Of a stretch of DNA of 64,000 bases, positions 25,101 to 36,430 are shown piece by piece (the first letter of the stretch is position 1; every line of letters starts with the position of its first letter). Under the pieces are notes generated by a model. It ran no database searches, was not told the origin of the DNA, and worked only from the letters and a program-made list of their open reading frames with translations. The position numbers and the translations under genes are program-made. Origin of the DNA: Mytilus galloprovincialis. Taxonomy: Eukaryota; Mollusca; Bivalvia; Mytilida; Mytilidae. The stretch is from NCBI RefSeq assembly GCF_965363235.1, contig NC_134846.1, positions 29,956,218 through 30,020,217 on the forward strand, written 5' to 3'.

Positions 25101-26310
25101 TAATTTTGTAAATATGTGCATGCCTTATCTGACCTCTTTGTGAATTTCCAACATAAATTAGTAAAAATAGTATGAATGCAAACAGTGAATTAATAAGATA
25201 AGCGAATAATGATATATAGGAAATTCATGTTTTCAAAATGGCCATCATAAAGATGGCTACCAAAAAATCAATATATATGAAGTCCTCAGATGACAGTCCT
25301 TGTCAATTGCGATGAATATACCATGTGACTATATAGTAATTTCCTGCAGCATGCGCTTAACTTGTAAGTCAAAGTGAAAACGGTTACTAAGGAATTGCAA
25401 ATGTGTAAAGGCAGTATTAAGTTGTACAACTATGTTAATGTGAAGGACAGTGTGATAGAATATGATAAACAGAGTGTGGTTTGACAAAACATGTACATGT
25501 ATATTTCATTTATTGTTAGATATTGTTAACGTCAATTGAGAACATTTGAGCAGTTGGTGTTCTTATAACATTACTTGTATGATATAAAATTCATTATGTC
25601 TGCAATCAAGGTTTATGAAAGTTGTTTCAAATTAACAACATCAACAAAACGAATTATCCAGTAATCAGCCAACTATTATAAACGACAAATATTTTCTTGC
25701 TTTATTTCTACGTATAAAATAAACTTCTCCTGTTATTCTATGTCGAAAAAGCGGTTGCACGAATATTGCTTTCAGAGTAATAGTTCATTTTATGATTCAC
25801 TACGTGTCCGCATTTTAATGCTTTTGTACCCGCTACAAAACAGAAGAATAACTCGGGGGAGGGGGAAAGGCTAGCTTTTTGTCCTGTTTATATACCTCAA
25901 ACAAATACACTTGTATATATCTTCCACAATGCATATTTTTATTATATCGAATAATGACTACATATTGTGGCTTAAAAAAAAAATATTTCAAGATGGCCGC
26001 CATTCAATATGGGTAATATTTCCAAAACTTTTGTTCTACAAGACAATTGGATTCAGCACTGTTATTCTATCAACCAGATTTCATGTCAATATCTTCTCTA
26101 ATATCATTTTCATGATTTTCTATTATTAATCTATTGAGATCAAACGGCCGCCATTTTAAAATGGCCGCCTCTTCCGCCAATTTCGATTTTCAGATTGGGT
26201 CCATAGCTTAAAATGTTGTCCATGACATATACTACTACTATGCCAAATTTCATGATTTACCACAATCTGAGCAATTTTGTCAAAAATCTGCACTAATCGA
26301 CTGGACTATT
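22194..26310. mobile_element. Inverted-repeat element of about 4.1 kb
   Basis: The left end TAGTCCAGTCGATT (22196) and the right end AATCGACTGGACTA (to 26308) are inverse. The similarity continues for over 130 bp through ATGGACCCAAT and the GGCGGCCATTTT boxes. A further inner part of the left arm (about 22395-22480) is matched, inverted, at about 25215-25315, so the right arm itself seems interrupted around 25330-26140. The interior contains minus-strand coding-like remnants. Superfamily not recognised. Confidence 0.65.
23441..24660 (-). pseudogene. Decayed element-encoded coding remnants
   Basis: Read on the minus strand, several short adjacent frames (about 24285-24094, 23938-23750 and 23698-23441) have more protein-like composition than their surroundings, but stops and frame changes break them. 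The first contains FADQTKLYSKRLEDLG followed by an R-x-DTTQL segment. This is weakly reminiscent of uncharacterised proteins abundant in invertebrate repetitive DNA, but that is recollection only. They lie inside the 22.2-26.3 kb inverted-repeat element, so they are probably its remnant cargo. No function is assigned. Confidence 0.3.
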
Positions 26311-26334
26311 AGAAAATGTATTTTTTTTTACATA

Positions 26335-26530
26335 AATAAGGCCGTTAGTTTTCTCGTTTGAATTGTTTTACATTGTCTTATCGGGGCCTTTTATAGCTCA
26401 CTATGCGGTATGGACTTTGCTCATTGTTGAAGGCCGTACGGTGACCTATAGTTGTTAATGTCTGTGTCATTTTGGTCTTTTTTGGATAGTTGTCTCATTG
26501 GCAATCATACCACATCTTCTTTTTTTTATA
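26335..26530 (-). repeat. Interspersed repeat family B, inverted copy
   Basis: In inverse order it shows GTTTTCTCGTTTGAATTG, GGGGCCTTTTATAGCT, GCGGTATGGACTTTGCTCA and ATTGGCAATCATACCACATC. It abuts the right end of the 4.1 kb inverted-repeat element. Confidence 0.75.
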
Positions 26531-27751
26531 TTTAATTGACAAATAGGCATACAGTAATATGTGGACTGGAAACAGAGGCAGGATTGGATAATTAATATGA
26601 TAGAAAATCAATTTTGTGTACATACTGGTTCCCAGTTATGCTCTCTGTGTTCCATCTCATAGAGACATAACTTGGAAATGTTACCAGTAAATATACATGC
26701 GCATATTCTTTACATTGAAATCTGTGGTAACCCTTCATTCGATTTAGGTGTAGGTCAGAAAATTTGTGTTAGGTTAAACTTTGAAAAGTTCAGGGCATAT
26801 AAACGTTGAAAATATGCCGCACAGCCCTATAGTTTGACCTTTGAAAAACAATGTAGTGCATATGAACTTTCAATTCTAGGTTAAGTTTTTTCAAAACTTT
26901 TTTAAGCCATAACAAATGCATAAAAGGAGTTCCTATGGGAAATTGCATTGTCAATATTTAGAAATGCAACCTACATTGTTTGTCCATTCATCATTGATTC
27001 CTTTGGCCAAGATGCTGTCATTCTTTTAATGACTGTAATTTGTTCCCTTGTGTATCTTTTGTTTTCTTTTAATTCTGTTGATGAACTAATGCTTCACGTT
27101 AAACTGTGTTGATGAGACGGTCTTTACGGAAAAAGATTAACGTTATGTTCCTATTGATCATATGTAGACTTAATTATGAAGTCATACGAAAGATTTAATG
27201 ATATTCAATAGACCTGTTATCCGATCAATTTCATGTTGTACTTAAATCATAATGATCATGATTAACATCTCATTAATGGAATCATTTTTAGTGTTTGGTA
27301 GTTAATTGAAGGTATAAATACATTGTTGTGTATATCAGAATACACTGTGTCCATTAAAAACTTAAAGAAAAAAAGGTGTTTAGTAGATTACAAACTTGAA
27401 GGTTAATAAAAAAAAGGGGAAAATTCCAAAAAACCTAACAAAATAAAACGTAAGGAAATATCAAATCACTAATAAGTCTTAGGTTTAAACTGGTTGCCTC
27501 TTTAACGCTTTACTGGATTATTTTTGTTTACGATGTACTTAGGTAAAGTTAAGGAATTTGTGTCAGATGTTCGAACTCCTTGTTGTTTTCCTTTCAATAC
27601 AGGGTAAACTTTTTTGACCCCTTACACCAGTTGTTTTCTTGGAAGACTTCACTTACTCATAAAAGGTTATTCACCAAAATTTCAAAAGGTTCTAGATATC
27701 CTTCCTTTTTATTTAAGATCCAAATGAAACCAATTCAAATATAAGGTAATA

Positions 27752-27987
27752 TTTTATAGTGTGTATTTCTTTATTGTGATGTTATATTATTATTTCAGAA
27801 AAGGGAGAAGGTTTGGAACCATTTAAACGTTCAATCCCGCTGCAAATGTTTGCACCTGTCCTAAGTCAGGAGTCTGGTGTACAGTAGATGTCGTCTGCTT
27901 ATGTAGGTCATGCTTACTTTTATAAATTGTTACTTGGATAGAGAGTTGTCTCATTGGCACTCCTACCACATCTTTCTATATCTTAAA
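27752..27987 (-). repeat. Inverted family B fragment inside duplication unit 2
   Basis: It contains CACCTGTCCTAAGTCAGGAG (inverse of the shared module) and GTTGTCTCATTGGCACTCC, the inverse of the family start. It is absent from unit 1. Confidence 0.6.
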
Positions 27988-28209
27988 AAGATCTAGTCAG
28001 CCTTTTCCCACCATTTAAAAAATCAAATATCCCTTAAAGGACCTCCACAACATATCAATTTTTTTTTTTAGCTTATTTTAATTGTGAACTATTTCTCTTC
28101 CAACTTAAAGTATCAATCTTAAATTTTCGATTATTTTAAAATGTCACCTATTAGTAAGTACATCCGGAAGTATCCACACAAGTAACGCTAACGCAAATAA
28201 ATGAAAGCC

Positions 28210-28640
28210 AATATAAAAAAGAAGACATGGTATGAATGCCAATGAGACAACTCTCCACAAGAAAACAAATGACACAGAGATTAACAGCTATATGTCACCG
28301 TGCGGCCTTCAAAAATGAATAAAGCCCATACTGCATAGTCAGCTATAAAAGGCCCAGAAATGACAAATGTTAAACTATTCAAAGGAGAAAACTAACGGCT
28401 TGGTTTATGTACAAAAAGGAACGAAAAATAAATATGTAATACACCAATAAAACGGCAACCACTGAATTACAGGCTCCTGACTTGGGACAGGTACATAATA
28501 GTTATACATTATGTGAATGGGTAAACAACATAAGAACGAACTATCAAAATCAGTTGATAAAGACTTAACTCATCAGATGGTATCAAATAGAAAAACACCC
28601 AACAAAAACACCGAGAAAATATTATGTGAAGAACTTGTAA
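28210..28640 (+). repeat. Interspersed repeat family B, long copy
   Basis: It runs from ATGCCAATGAGACAACTCTC through CCCATACTGCATAGTCAGC and the module GGCTCCTGACTTGGGACAGG to a CAGTTGATAAAGACTTAACT tail. The 69-residue frame at its end is repeat-derived. Confidence 0.7.
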
Positions 28641-28759
28641 CCCAAAAGGCATTAATTAGGGCGATGGCAGTTTACCGATGTTTCAATCTAGTCAATAGAT
28701 TTGAAATAGAGAAAACTCCAAAATAGACCTTATGCGTTGACAGGGTAAACATAAAATGC

Positions 28760-29045
28760 TATAAATATAGGAAGATGTGGTGTGAATGCCAATGAGACAA
28801 CTCTCCATCCAAATAACAATTTATAAACGTAAACCATTATAGGTCAATGTACGGCCTTCATCACGGCGCCTTGGCTCACACCGAAAATGAAGCTATAAAG
28901 GGTCCCAAAATTACTAGTGTAAAATCTTTCAAACGGGAAAACCAACGGTCTAATCTATATAAAAAACGAGAAACACGTATAAATTACATAAACAAACGAC
29001 AAATACTGTACATCAGATTCCTGACTTAGGACAGGTGCATGCATC
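28760..29045 (+). repeat. Interspersed repeat family B copy
   Basis: It starts with GAAGATGTGGTGTGAATGCC and ends with GATTCCTGACTTAGGACAGG and TGCATGCA. It follows the preceding copy by about 120 bp. Confidence 0.7.
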
Positions 29046-29079
29046 ACTCGACATGCAAACTGACACTAATTCAAATATT

Positions 29080-29220
29080 TATTAAAGGTACCAGACTTAC
29101 ATTTTTATACGGCAGACGCGCGTTTCGTCAAAATAGTTTGAAAGTCAACAAGTATATAAAGTTGAAAAGCACTGGGGACAAAAAATTTAAAAAAAGTTCT
29201 GCCAGAAACGGCGGAGATAA
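29080..29220 (-). repeat. Hammerhead-ribozyme-type repeat remnant (minus)
   Basis: On the minus strand the sequence GACGAAACGCGCGTCTGCC (inverse of 29111-29129) matches the 3' half of a schistosome-type hammerhead: GAAA, short stem III ACGCGCGT, and the GUC cleavage triplet. The 5' half CTGATGAG is missing, replaced by CAAACTATTTT. It is therefore an inactive deletion copy of the family represented at 19565. Confidence 0.55.
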
Positions 29221-29479
29221 CCTTTCCATTGGACAAAAAGTCACAATTTGTTTTAAGAGAAAAATCTGTTAAATTATTACAATCTGTTAAAATATCAAAA
29301 AACATGTTGTTGGTGAGTTTAAAGTTATTCCATCTAAATCAAGTTTATCTATTAAGGCAGTTTGTACCTTTTTTTTTTTTGGATAGTTTATCAATTTATT
29401 CACAGCGCAAATTTAACTGTACATATATTGTATAAACCATGGCATAACTGAAGAACAAATTATTGAAAATTGTTATGAG

Positions 29480-31190
29480 AATTGAAGTCGATTAACTATT
29501 TTCTCTCAGCTATGATATATGATATACTACTGACGTACTTTCTTTTAATACTTCTGATGTTGTTTATACGGAAAAAATAACTTTATAGAAATCCCGCAAT
29601 GATACAACTGATCCGACCCTTAATGTCATATCAAGTATCGCTTTTGCTACTCATTATTTTTTTTAGGAAAGGCCATTGTATATTGTTTCAAAAGTTATAC
29701 CATTTTCTCGAAACACGTTGTAAATATATTTGAAAAAACAACCAGTATATATGTATATGTCATCAACATTAAATTTATTTTTGGTTTTCACTGATACAAT
29801 ATATATTACTCACTAACTTTATTATAATGCTTCTAAAGTTGTTTATACGGAAATCTTAACTTGATAGAAATTCTGTGATTTCAACAGCTGATCCCAGCCT
29901 TAATGTCATATCAAGTATCGCTTTTAATAATCATTTAAAAATCATAAAGAAAGTCCTTTGCATGTATTTTGTTTCCCAGGTTAAAAATTCCAAAGATCTT
30001 TTAGAGAACATACAATCTAACTCTCTTTCATCTTATAACAGTATTAAAACATTTCTACTCTTTACACAAGTATTCCACATTCCAAACTAAGAGACAAATT
30101 GCAAGAGTTGGTATTGCTTTGCTTCATAAAAAAGAATGGCCAACGTAGATACAAGTATCTTGTCTTAGGGAGGGATAAATCCTACTTTGTAAAGGATCAC
30201 TCTGATTCAAACAAAAAATTCTCTGAAACTGATATTATCAAGATTGATTTCTTGATTGAAAACATATTTGTTACGTTAGGAGGACGTGTTTTTCAACAGA
30301 CTGTCGACATTCCAATGGGAATAAACTCTGCCCCTCTACTTGCCGACTTGATTCTTTATCATTATGAGGCTGATTTTATGCAGGAACTTCTTAGGAAGAA
30401 AGATAAGAAGTTAGCAATATCCTTTAACTCTACTTTCCGCTATATAGATGATGTTCTTTCACTAAATAATTCAAAATTTGGTAACTATGTGGAACGCATC
30501 TATCCCATCGAGCTAGAGATAAAAGATACTACAGATACAGTTAAGTCGGCCTTATATCTTGACTTACATCAAGAAATTGACAATGAGGGTCGGTTGAAAA
30601 CAATTTTCTAATTGTGAACTTTCCATTTCTAAGTAGCAACATTTCAGCAGCACCTACCTACGGGGTATATATCTCCCAATTGATACGATATTCCCGTGCT
30701 TGCATTTCCTCTCTTGATTTTCTTGATAGAGGGTTGCTGCTCACAAGGAAGCTATTAAACTAAGAGTTCCAAATGGTGAAGTTGAAATCATCCCTTCGTA
30801 AATTTTACGGACGTCATCACGAGTTGGTTGACCGTTATGGAATAACCGTTTCACAAATGATATCGGATATGTTCCTTACGTCGTAACTACAATCCCATTC
30901 CCTTTAATGAATGTGACCTACCGAATTAGACTATTACCGGATTTGATATCACATAAGCAACAAGACGGGTGCCACATGTGGAGCAGGATCTGCTTACCCT
31001 TCCGGAGCACCAGAGATGACCCCTAGTTTTTTTGTGAGGTTCGTGTTGTTTATTCTTTAGTTTTCTATGTTGTGTCATGTGTGCTGTTGTTTGTTTGTTT
31101 TTTTCATTTTTAGCCATGGCGTTGTCAGTTTGTTTTAGATTTATGAGTTTGACTGTCCCTTTGGTATCTTTCGTCCCTCTTTTCCAATGA
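29480..31190 (+). mobile_element. Penelope-like element copy 1 (RT part and 3' tail)
   Basis: It comprises PLE reverse-transcriptase coding remnants followed by a tail ending GACTGTCCCTTTGGTATC at about 31150-31167. The 3' tail segments recur in inverse order in copies 2 and 3 downstream. Near the 5' side a block of about 290 bp is tandemly repeated (about 29540-29660 resembles 29830-29945). There is no GIY-YIG endonuclease, so the copy is internally deleted or belongs to an endonuclease-less form. Confidence 0.75.
29875..30880 (+). pseudogene. Penelope-like reverse transcriptase, frameshifted
   Basis: Three consecutive frames together read as a PLE reverse transcriptase. The first (29875 to about 30050) contains VKNSKDLLENIQ. 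The second (30099-30611, 170 residues) contains GRVFQQTVDIPMG, the palm region APLLADL, and the catalytic FRYIDDVLSL with both aspartates (YIDD at 30441-30452). The third (about 30612-30880) contains SNISAAP, YGVYISQLIRYSRAC and KSSLRKFYGRHHELVDRYG. Frameshifts lie near 30050 and 30600, so no full protein can be made. PLE reverse transcriptases are related to telomerase and copy the element RNA at the target. Identification is firm at family level. Confidence 0.8.
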
Positions 31191-31314
31191 ATATCTAGGT
31201 TTTAAATCGTCAAATCGAGGCACGTTGTTTTGTGTCGGACAAAGATTATGTCATCAACATCAAACTTATAGAACGGTTTATTATCAAAAATAAATTTTCA
31301 TAAACTAATAGTGA

Positions 31315-32510
31315 CATATATCAGAGGGACAGTGAAACTCATAAATCGAAAATAAAATGACAATGCCATGACATAAAAAGAAAAAGACAGACAAACAATA
31401 GTTCACAAAATACAACATTAGAAGAAAAAAAAAAGACTATGCAACACGGACACCACCAAAAACTGAGAGTGACCTCAGGCAATGCGACAGAGGAAGCAGA
31501 TCCTGCTCCACATGTGGCAGTCGTCGTGTTGATCATGTTAGTACGAAGCCGACAATAAGTCTTATTCGGTGGATCACTTTCGTGAAAAGGGAACAGGATT
31601 CTAGCTACGGCATAAGGAACATATCAGCTATCATCTGTGAAACGGATATTCCATAACGGTCAACCAACTCTTGATGTACATGTCGTCTGTAAAATTAACG
31701 AAAATCATCATTTGGAACTCTTTGTTTAATAGTACCTTACACTACAAAAGTCTTTTTTGAATCAAGATGAGAACAAATTCTTTGACGGAAACAAAAGCTC
31801 CCCTTTTTTAGCCACCCTTACACAAAAGACGAATTGTGGGGTCCAAAAGAGACACATGGTCACATTTTAAAACTGCCTCAAGTCAACTATTTTAGTAAAG
31901 CAAATTTGACTGGCACTTTTGCCATTTCTGTCATTTCAAGCAAACCTATACTGTTGAGATAGTGTCAAGACATATTTAAGACTGTCAAGAATGTGTCGAG
32001 ATATATCAAGACAGCTTTAAGACTGTCAAGAATGTGTCAAGACATTATTTAGATTGTGAAGAATATATCAAGACAAATTCAGACATTATTAAGAATGTCA
32101 AGAATATGCCAAGACTGATCGAGACTCTTATCAGATGATACAGGAAAATTTTTTTTTAGACAATGTTCATACTGTCAAGACACTTGTTAAGAAAAATCAA
32201 TAACCTTATTAGACAAATGCATACTATGTTAAGAATTATTAAAAAATAATCAGACAAATAAAGAATGTCGAGTGAAAATTAAGTGTTGTGAGCAGCCACT
32301 CTCTATCAAGGAAATTATGATAGGAAATATAAGCCCGGGAATATCGTATCAGCTGGGAGATACATACTCCGTATGCAGGCGCTGCTGGAATGTTGCTACA
32401 TAGACATGGAAAGTTCACAATTAGGGAGCTGTAATCATCTCTTTTCTTGTAAAGATTTATTTTCAGCCGACCCTCATTGTCATTGTCAAGTATAAATAAA
32501 GCCAAAACGC
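31315..32510 (-). mobile_element. Penelope-like element copy 2, split by an insertion
   Basis: The minus strand carries the PLE tail (inverse CAGAGGGACAGTGAAACTC at about 31321) and RT C-terminal sequence at 31560-31740 and 32286-32510. The two pieces adjoin in other copies and are separated here by about 545 bp. The frame at 32505-32239 includes SNIPAAPAYGV and ISQLIRYSRAYISYH, the same RT region as copy 1. Confidence 0.75.
31741..32285. repeat. Insertion with TGTCAAGA-type minisatellite
   Basis: This stretch interrupts PLE copy 2. About 31967-32275 is an array of diverged units containing TGTCAAGACAT, AAGACTGTCAAGAATGTG and ATCAAGACA, spaced about 40-50 bp. No coding sequence or clear element ends are seen. 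Confidence 0.65.
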
Positions 32511-32679
32511 ACTGTATACCTCTTATTTGAACAATAGTTGGCAGATTGCAGAAGAAAATAAATTATATCATAGTAATTCGTTTTTCCTCTTCATATTTTG
32601 AACAGTTGAAAAAAAGCTAAGAAGATAAAAACACACAAAATAAGCTGAAGTATGCTGTCTACAAAATGAATATTAGAAT

Positions 32680-32850
32680 ACGAAAATGTGGTATAATTGA
32701 CAACTCTCAAACAGGGACCAAATTACATAGAAACTAACAAGTTTGGGTCACTGGTAGACAAAACCCATACTGCATATTCAGCTATAAAAGACCCTGAAAT
32801 AACAACCATTGAACCATTGAAACTAGAAAACTAACGGCCTATGTTACTTT
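32680..32850 (+). repeat. Interspersed repeat family B copy
   Basis: It contains AAAATGTGGTATAATTGACA, CCCATACTGCATATTCAGC, TATAAAAGACCCTGAAAT and AACTAGAAAACTAACGGCC. Confidence 0.65.
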
Positions 32851-32859
32851 AAGTAAATG

Positions 32860-34890
32860 AAGTTCCCTTTCTTAAATATGCCTTAGAGTTTGTTTATTTT
32901 GTTATAAAATTATTTGATTTCTGAATTACAGAAAATGTTAAGCTATAATCGTAGGAAAGGTATGTCGTCCTCATAACTAAATTTGTGATTATCATATTCG
33001 CATTTATCATTTTAAATACAATTAACTAGCATAAGCCTTATAATCTTTGACGAGCTGATGTAATGAAAACAGTAAACTCATTGTGTTATCAAAGGGTTAA
33101 GTATTCATGGCTTTCAAAGGACCATAAATTTGCAATATTAAGACATCTCTTGTGACGAATAAACAGAGTAAGGTAAGCATGGATATTATAACGAATAATA
33201 AATTAGAATAGAACAGGAACGAAAAGTTTAAATCAAGGTCTGAGATACTAACATGTCAATGTTCTTTCAATCGTGCAAAGCCAGGAATTTCGTAGTTGTG
33301 TTCATATCTACCATGGTTTGGAGTTCGGTATTTTTATATACTATTTCTAAACCGTTGGAAAACTTATAAAAAAGCATCTGTGTATGTAAGAAGTATATAC
33401 ATTAAGCTCCTCTCAGGTTTTATTGAATAATGTTGAAAAAAAAAAGAGTTATAGATGCATGTGAAGCTGCTTAATTAAATATAATAAATCTAACGAATGA
33501 GATCATTTGGTATGCTTGCCGATGAGACAAAACTCTTTAAAAACAGACCAAATGACATAGTTGTTAACATTACAATGATAGGTCATCGTACAGCATTCAC
33601 CGAGGACCAAAACCAATACTACTTACTAGTAGCTGGCGATAAAAAGCACCGTATTATATGTAAAACAATGTAATAAAGAAATCTAACGCCCGCACTTGTG
33701 TAATGAAGTATTATATTTCAAACTATATTGGATTTTTCAGATTCAAATTTTTAATTCGTTTATCTGACATTATGTTATGACATTCAGTTAAACAGCCGAA
33801 TTTCCAAAAAGCTTTTTTTAAACACTTGAGACCTTTGTTGATTGAGCAAAACGATACCTTCTCATCAGCCCCCAAAAAGTTTATAGTTTACACTTTACAC
33901 CGATCACTTTTAGGAAAACTATTCATCGATTTTGCTTAATAATTATTTTATATTTTTACCGCCAAAAGTTCTGTCTCCCTAATCTTGAATATAGAGTGGC
34001 ACATCATATTTTTTTGTTTTTTAACTCATATAAATCTTTATTTTTATTGCATATCTTTATACATTAGAGTTGCTTCAAATCACTCATGTCGACGTTGATT
34101 TGCGTTGAGCCTCATAACAATCCATAAAATGTAAAGTTTTAAGTTAGCCAACTGTTAAAAATATCATCAACAGAATCATCCAAGCACGCTGTATTTAGAA
34201 AAACCAGCCTATTTTGTCTGAATGAGGTTCCAGTATTTTTTGAAATTTAAGGAATCAATTGGCTAAAAATCACATTTTGTATGATACATCAAACTTTCAT
34301 CGAAAAACATTTGACAAGCTGAAATAGAGTAGGTATGGCATTTATTTTCTGAGTGCGGTATTAACTAAGACAAATTGCTGGATACTTAGCCTTCTGCTGT
34401 GTAAATCGGAAGATTTAGAATGATAAATGAAGAATGCATTTTTAAAGCACAAAGGACCTAAAGAAGGGTTTTTAAAATAATACAGACAAATGCAAGCTAA
34501 TGACCGATATAAGCTTAAGACCCGAGATGTTTTGAGTGCTATATACTATTCACTAACCTAAGCACCAAATATTACAAAGATTTAAGAGCTTCCATCCCAA
34601 TTGTTCTTTGTAGTTTATCACAAACAGATATTTTTGTTATTTTACTCAATATATTTAAAACATATAAACATGATAAAACATAAAAAAAAATTACTCATTT
34701 ATATTTAGAAGTATAATCCAAGGACAATCTGAACAAATATGCAGAGTTATCCTTGTCAAGTAGCGTAAAAGGTATAAAGCAATTATCATAATTTTGATTA
34801 TAAAATCAGTTTAGTTCTTAACACAGTTTGAATGAAAGTAGTTTACCAGTAATCTACTACAAAGATGAGTGAATTCAAATATCCTTTATT
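32860..34890. other. Upstream flank of the GPCR gene; one diverged family B copy
   Basis: No protein exon is recognised. About 33490-33700 is a diverged family B copy (GGTATGCTTGCCGATGAGAC). The 5' untranslated exon(s) and promoter of the GPCR should lie here or further upstream but cannot be placed by eye. Confidence 0.4.
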
Positions 34891-34892
34891 TC

Positions 34893-34900
34893 TATTTTAG
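34893..34900 (+). promoter_or_regulatory. Probable splice acceptor before the GPCR start codon
   Basis: CTTTATTTCTATTTTAG ends at 34900, eight bases before the ATG at 34909. A polypyrimidine tract with AG this close to the start suggests a 5'-UTR intron immediately upstream of an uninterrupted coding exon. Confidence 0.5.
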
Positions 34901-34908
34901 TTTTAAAT

Positions 34909-35862
34909 ATGGCCTTGAACACGACGTCCATTTATAGTTCCACAATAGACAACAACATCAGCAGTAGTGATACACCAGGATTGCCATCGCTGCTGATTGG
35001 ATTCCTCAGTCTCCAGCAGATCGTATTTGTAGTTGCTTGCTCAGGCAACTTATTTGTGATATGCGTTGTATTGCGATTCATGAACCTAAAAGATAATTCA
35101 AACGTCTTCGTTCTGAATTTAGCAATCGCCGATTTTTTCACAGGCATATCTTCAGGTGTACAGATTTTCTTTGTATTTTATCGCCATCTGAATCTCAATA
35201 TCGGAACATGTCTTTTACGCTTTCAAATAGTAGGTTCCATGACAGTAGCGTCGCAAGTGACAGTATTTCTCTTATCAATTGATCGATATATAGCTATATG
35301 CCACCATGACTTGTACAAAAAAATCCTAACCAAGAAATTATCTTTTATAATTGTCACCCTGCCTTGGATCATATGTTTCTCCATATCAGTACCAACATTT
35401 TTGGGGTGGAATAACTGGGGAACAGGAATACGTTGTAGCTACAGTCTCGTTTTCACATCCTCTTATTTTTGGACCACTGCTATGACAGTCTGCCTACTGA
35501 ACTTTTTGTCATGTTTTGCTCATTTTCTAATTTTCATTCAGATCAGAAAATTCCATAAGCGAGTTAAACCACTCATGCAACTTGGAAACGATGACAAGAA
35601 AATGCAGAAAAATATAAAATCAGCTAAAGTCATGCTGTTTGTTACCATTGCCTTCACAGTATGTTGGATACCATACATGACCTTTCCATTTGCATATGCA
35701 AATGGGTATGTCAAAAATACCAATCTTAAAGAAGCATCATCTTGGCTAGTTTTCATAGGAATGTTAAATAGTGTCATTAACCCATTTATATATGCATGGT
35801 ACAAACAAGACTTCCGCAGAGCTTGCAAAAAAGCATGCAAGTGTTGCTATCTAACAATGTGA
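34909..35862 (+). CDS. Class A (rhodopsin-like) G-protein-coupled receptor, 317 aa
   Basis: The protein is a complete seven-helix receptor in one exon. The N-terminus has two N-glycosylation sequons (N4, N16) and no signal peptide. TM1 carries GNLFVI (N47); TM2 has LNLAIADF (D75); TM3 starts at C101 and ends with the DRY motif at 125-127. TM4 has the conserved Trp (LPWII); ECL2 has Cys in GIRCSY for the disulfide with C101. TM5 lacks the usual proline. TM6 has CWIPY, and TM7 has NPFIYAW. The short tail ends in a Cys/Lys cluster (KKACKCCY) likely to be palmitoylated. The TM7/tail junction NPFIYAWYKQDFRRA and the GW-N-W-G loop recall adenosine/melanocortin/amine-type receptors, but the ligand cannot be named. 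It would signal at the plasma membrane through G proteins. The start is the first ATG after an acceptor-like site. There are no frame breaks, in contrast to the repeats around it. Confidence 0.9.
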   Translation: MALNTTSIYSSTIDNNISSSDTPGLPSLLIGFLSLQQIVFVVACSGNLFVICVVLRFMNLKDNSNVFVLNLAIADFFTGISSGVQIFFVFYRHLNLNIGTCLLRFQIVGSMTVASQVTVFLLSIDRYIAICHHDLYKKILTKKLSFIIVTLPWIICFSISVPTFLGWNNWGTGIRCSYSLVFTSSYFWTTAMTVCLLNFLSCFAHFLIFIQIRKFHKRVKPLMQLGNDDKKMQKNIKSAKVMLFVTIAFTVCWIPYMTFPFAYANGYVKNTNLKEASSWLVFIGMLNSVINPFIYAWYKQDFRRACKKACKCCYLTM

Positions 35863-36039
35863 GTTTGCTTCAATAGTGTATACGACAATATCTCATGGAC
35901 CATATGTCTTCTTGTATAGAGGGAGGAGTTGTACATATGACGTTTGCCATTGGTGATCAAATTGTATTGAAGTCATTGTTCATTTATAAAGAACAATAAC
36001 AAATAAGAAATAGACGACTTTTGTGATGGCTTGCCATTG

Positions 36040-36430
36040 CATTTAATGAGATAAGAAGACAGGGTATGATTGTCAATGATAAATTCACCTCTAGCGACCA
36101 AAACGATGTAGAAGATAACAACGATAGGCTTTTAGAATTGGCTAAACCCATGCCGCATAGCGAGCTTTGAAAGGCCACAAACGGAAAAATGTAAAAAAAA
36201 AAAAAAATTGTCAAGAAAACTAACGCCTCGATTTATGTACAATAAAATGTACAATACAATATCGAAAATAAATAATGAGATCCATCAACCAACACAATTA
36301 GCGACACCTGATTTGGGATATGCACAAGCGAAATGTGTCGGTATTAAATGTGTTAAAGGGCGTACAAGCTTCCCCATAAACCTTGAAAGTTGTGCAACAG
36401 AACAACACAAGAACAAATTGGATAGCACAA
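36040..36430 (+). repeat. Interspersed repeat family B, long diverged copy
   Basis: It begins with GACAGGGTATGATTGTCAAT, continues with CCCATGCCGCATAGCGAGC, a poly(A) interruption, AACTAACGCCTCGATTTATG and a diverged module CCTGATTTGGGATATGC. The 132-residue frame 36208-36606 starts within it and is not a gene. Confidence 0.65.

Larger units (their letters stand above)
26960..28720 (+). repeat. Segmental duplication, unit 2 (with insertions)
   Basis: Counterpart of 20300-21340. Family E occupies 27290-27610. Relative to unit 1, repeat DNA is inserted at about 27752-27987 (inverted family B fragment) and about 28213-28640 (family B copy). Confidence 0.65.
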
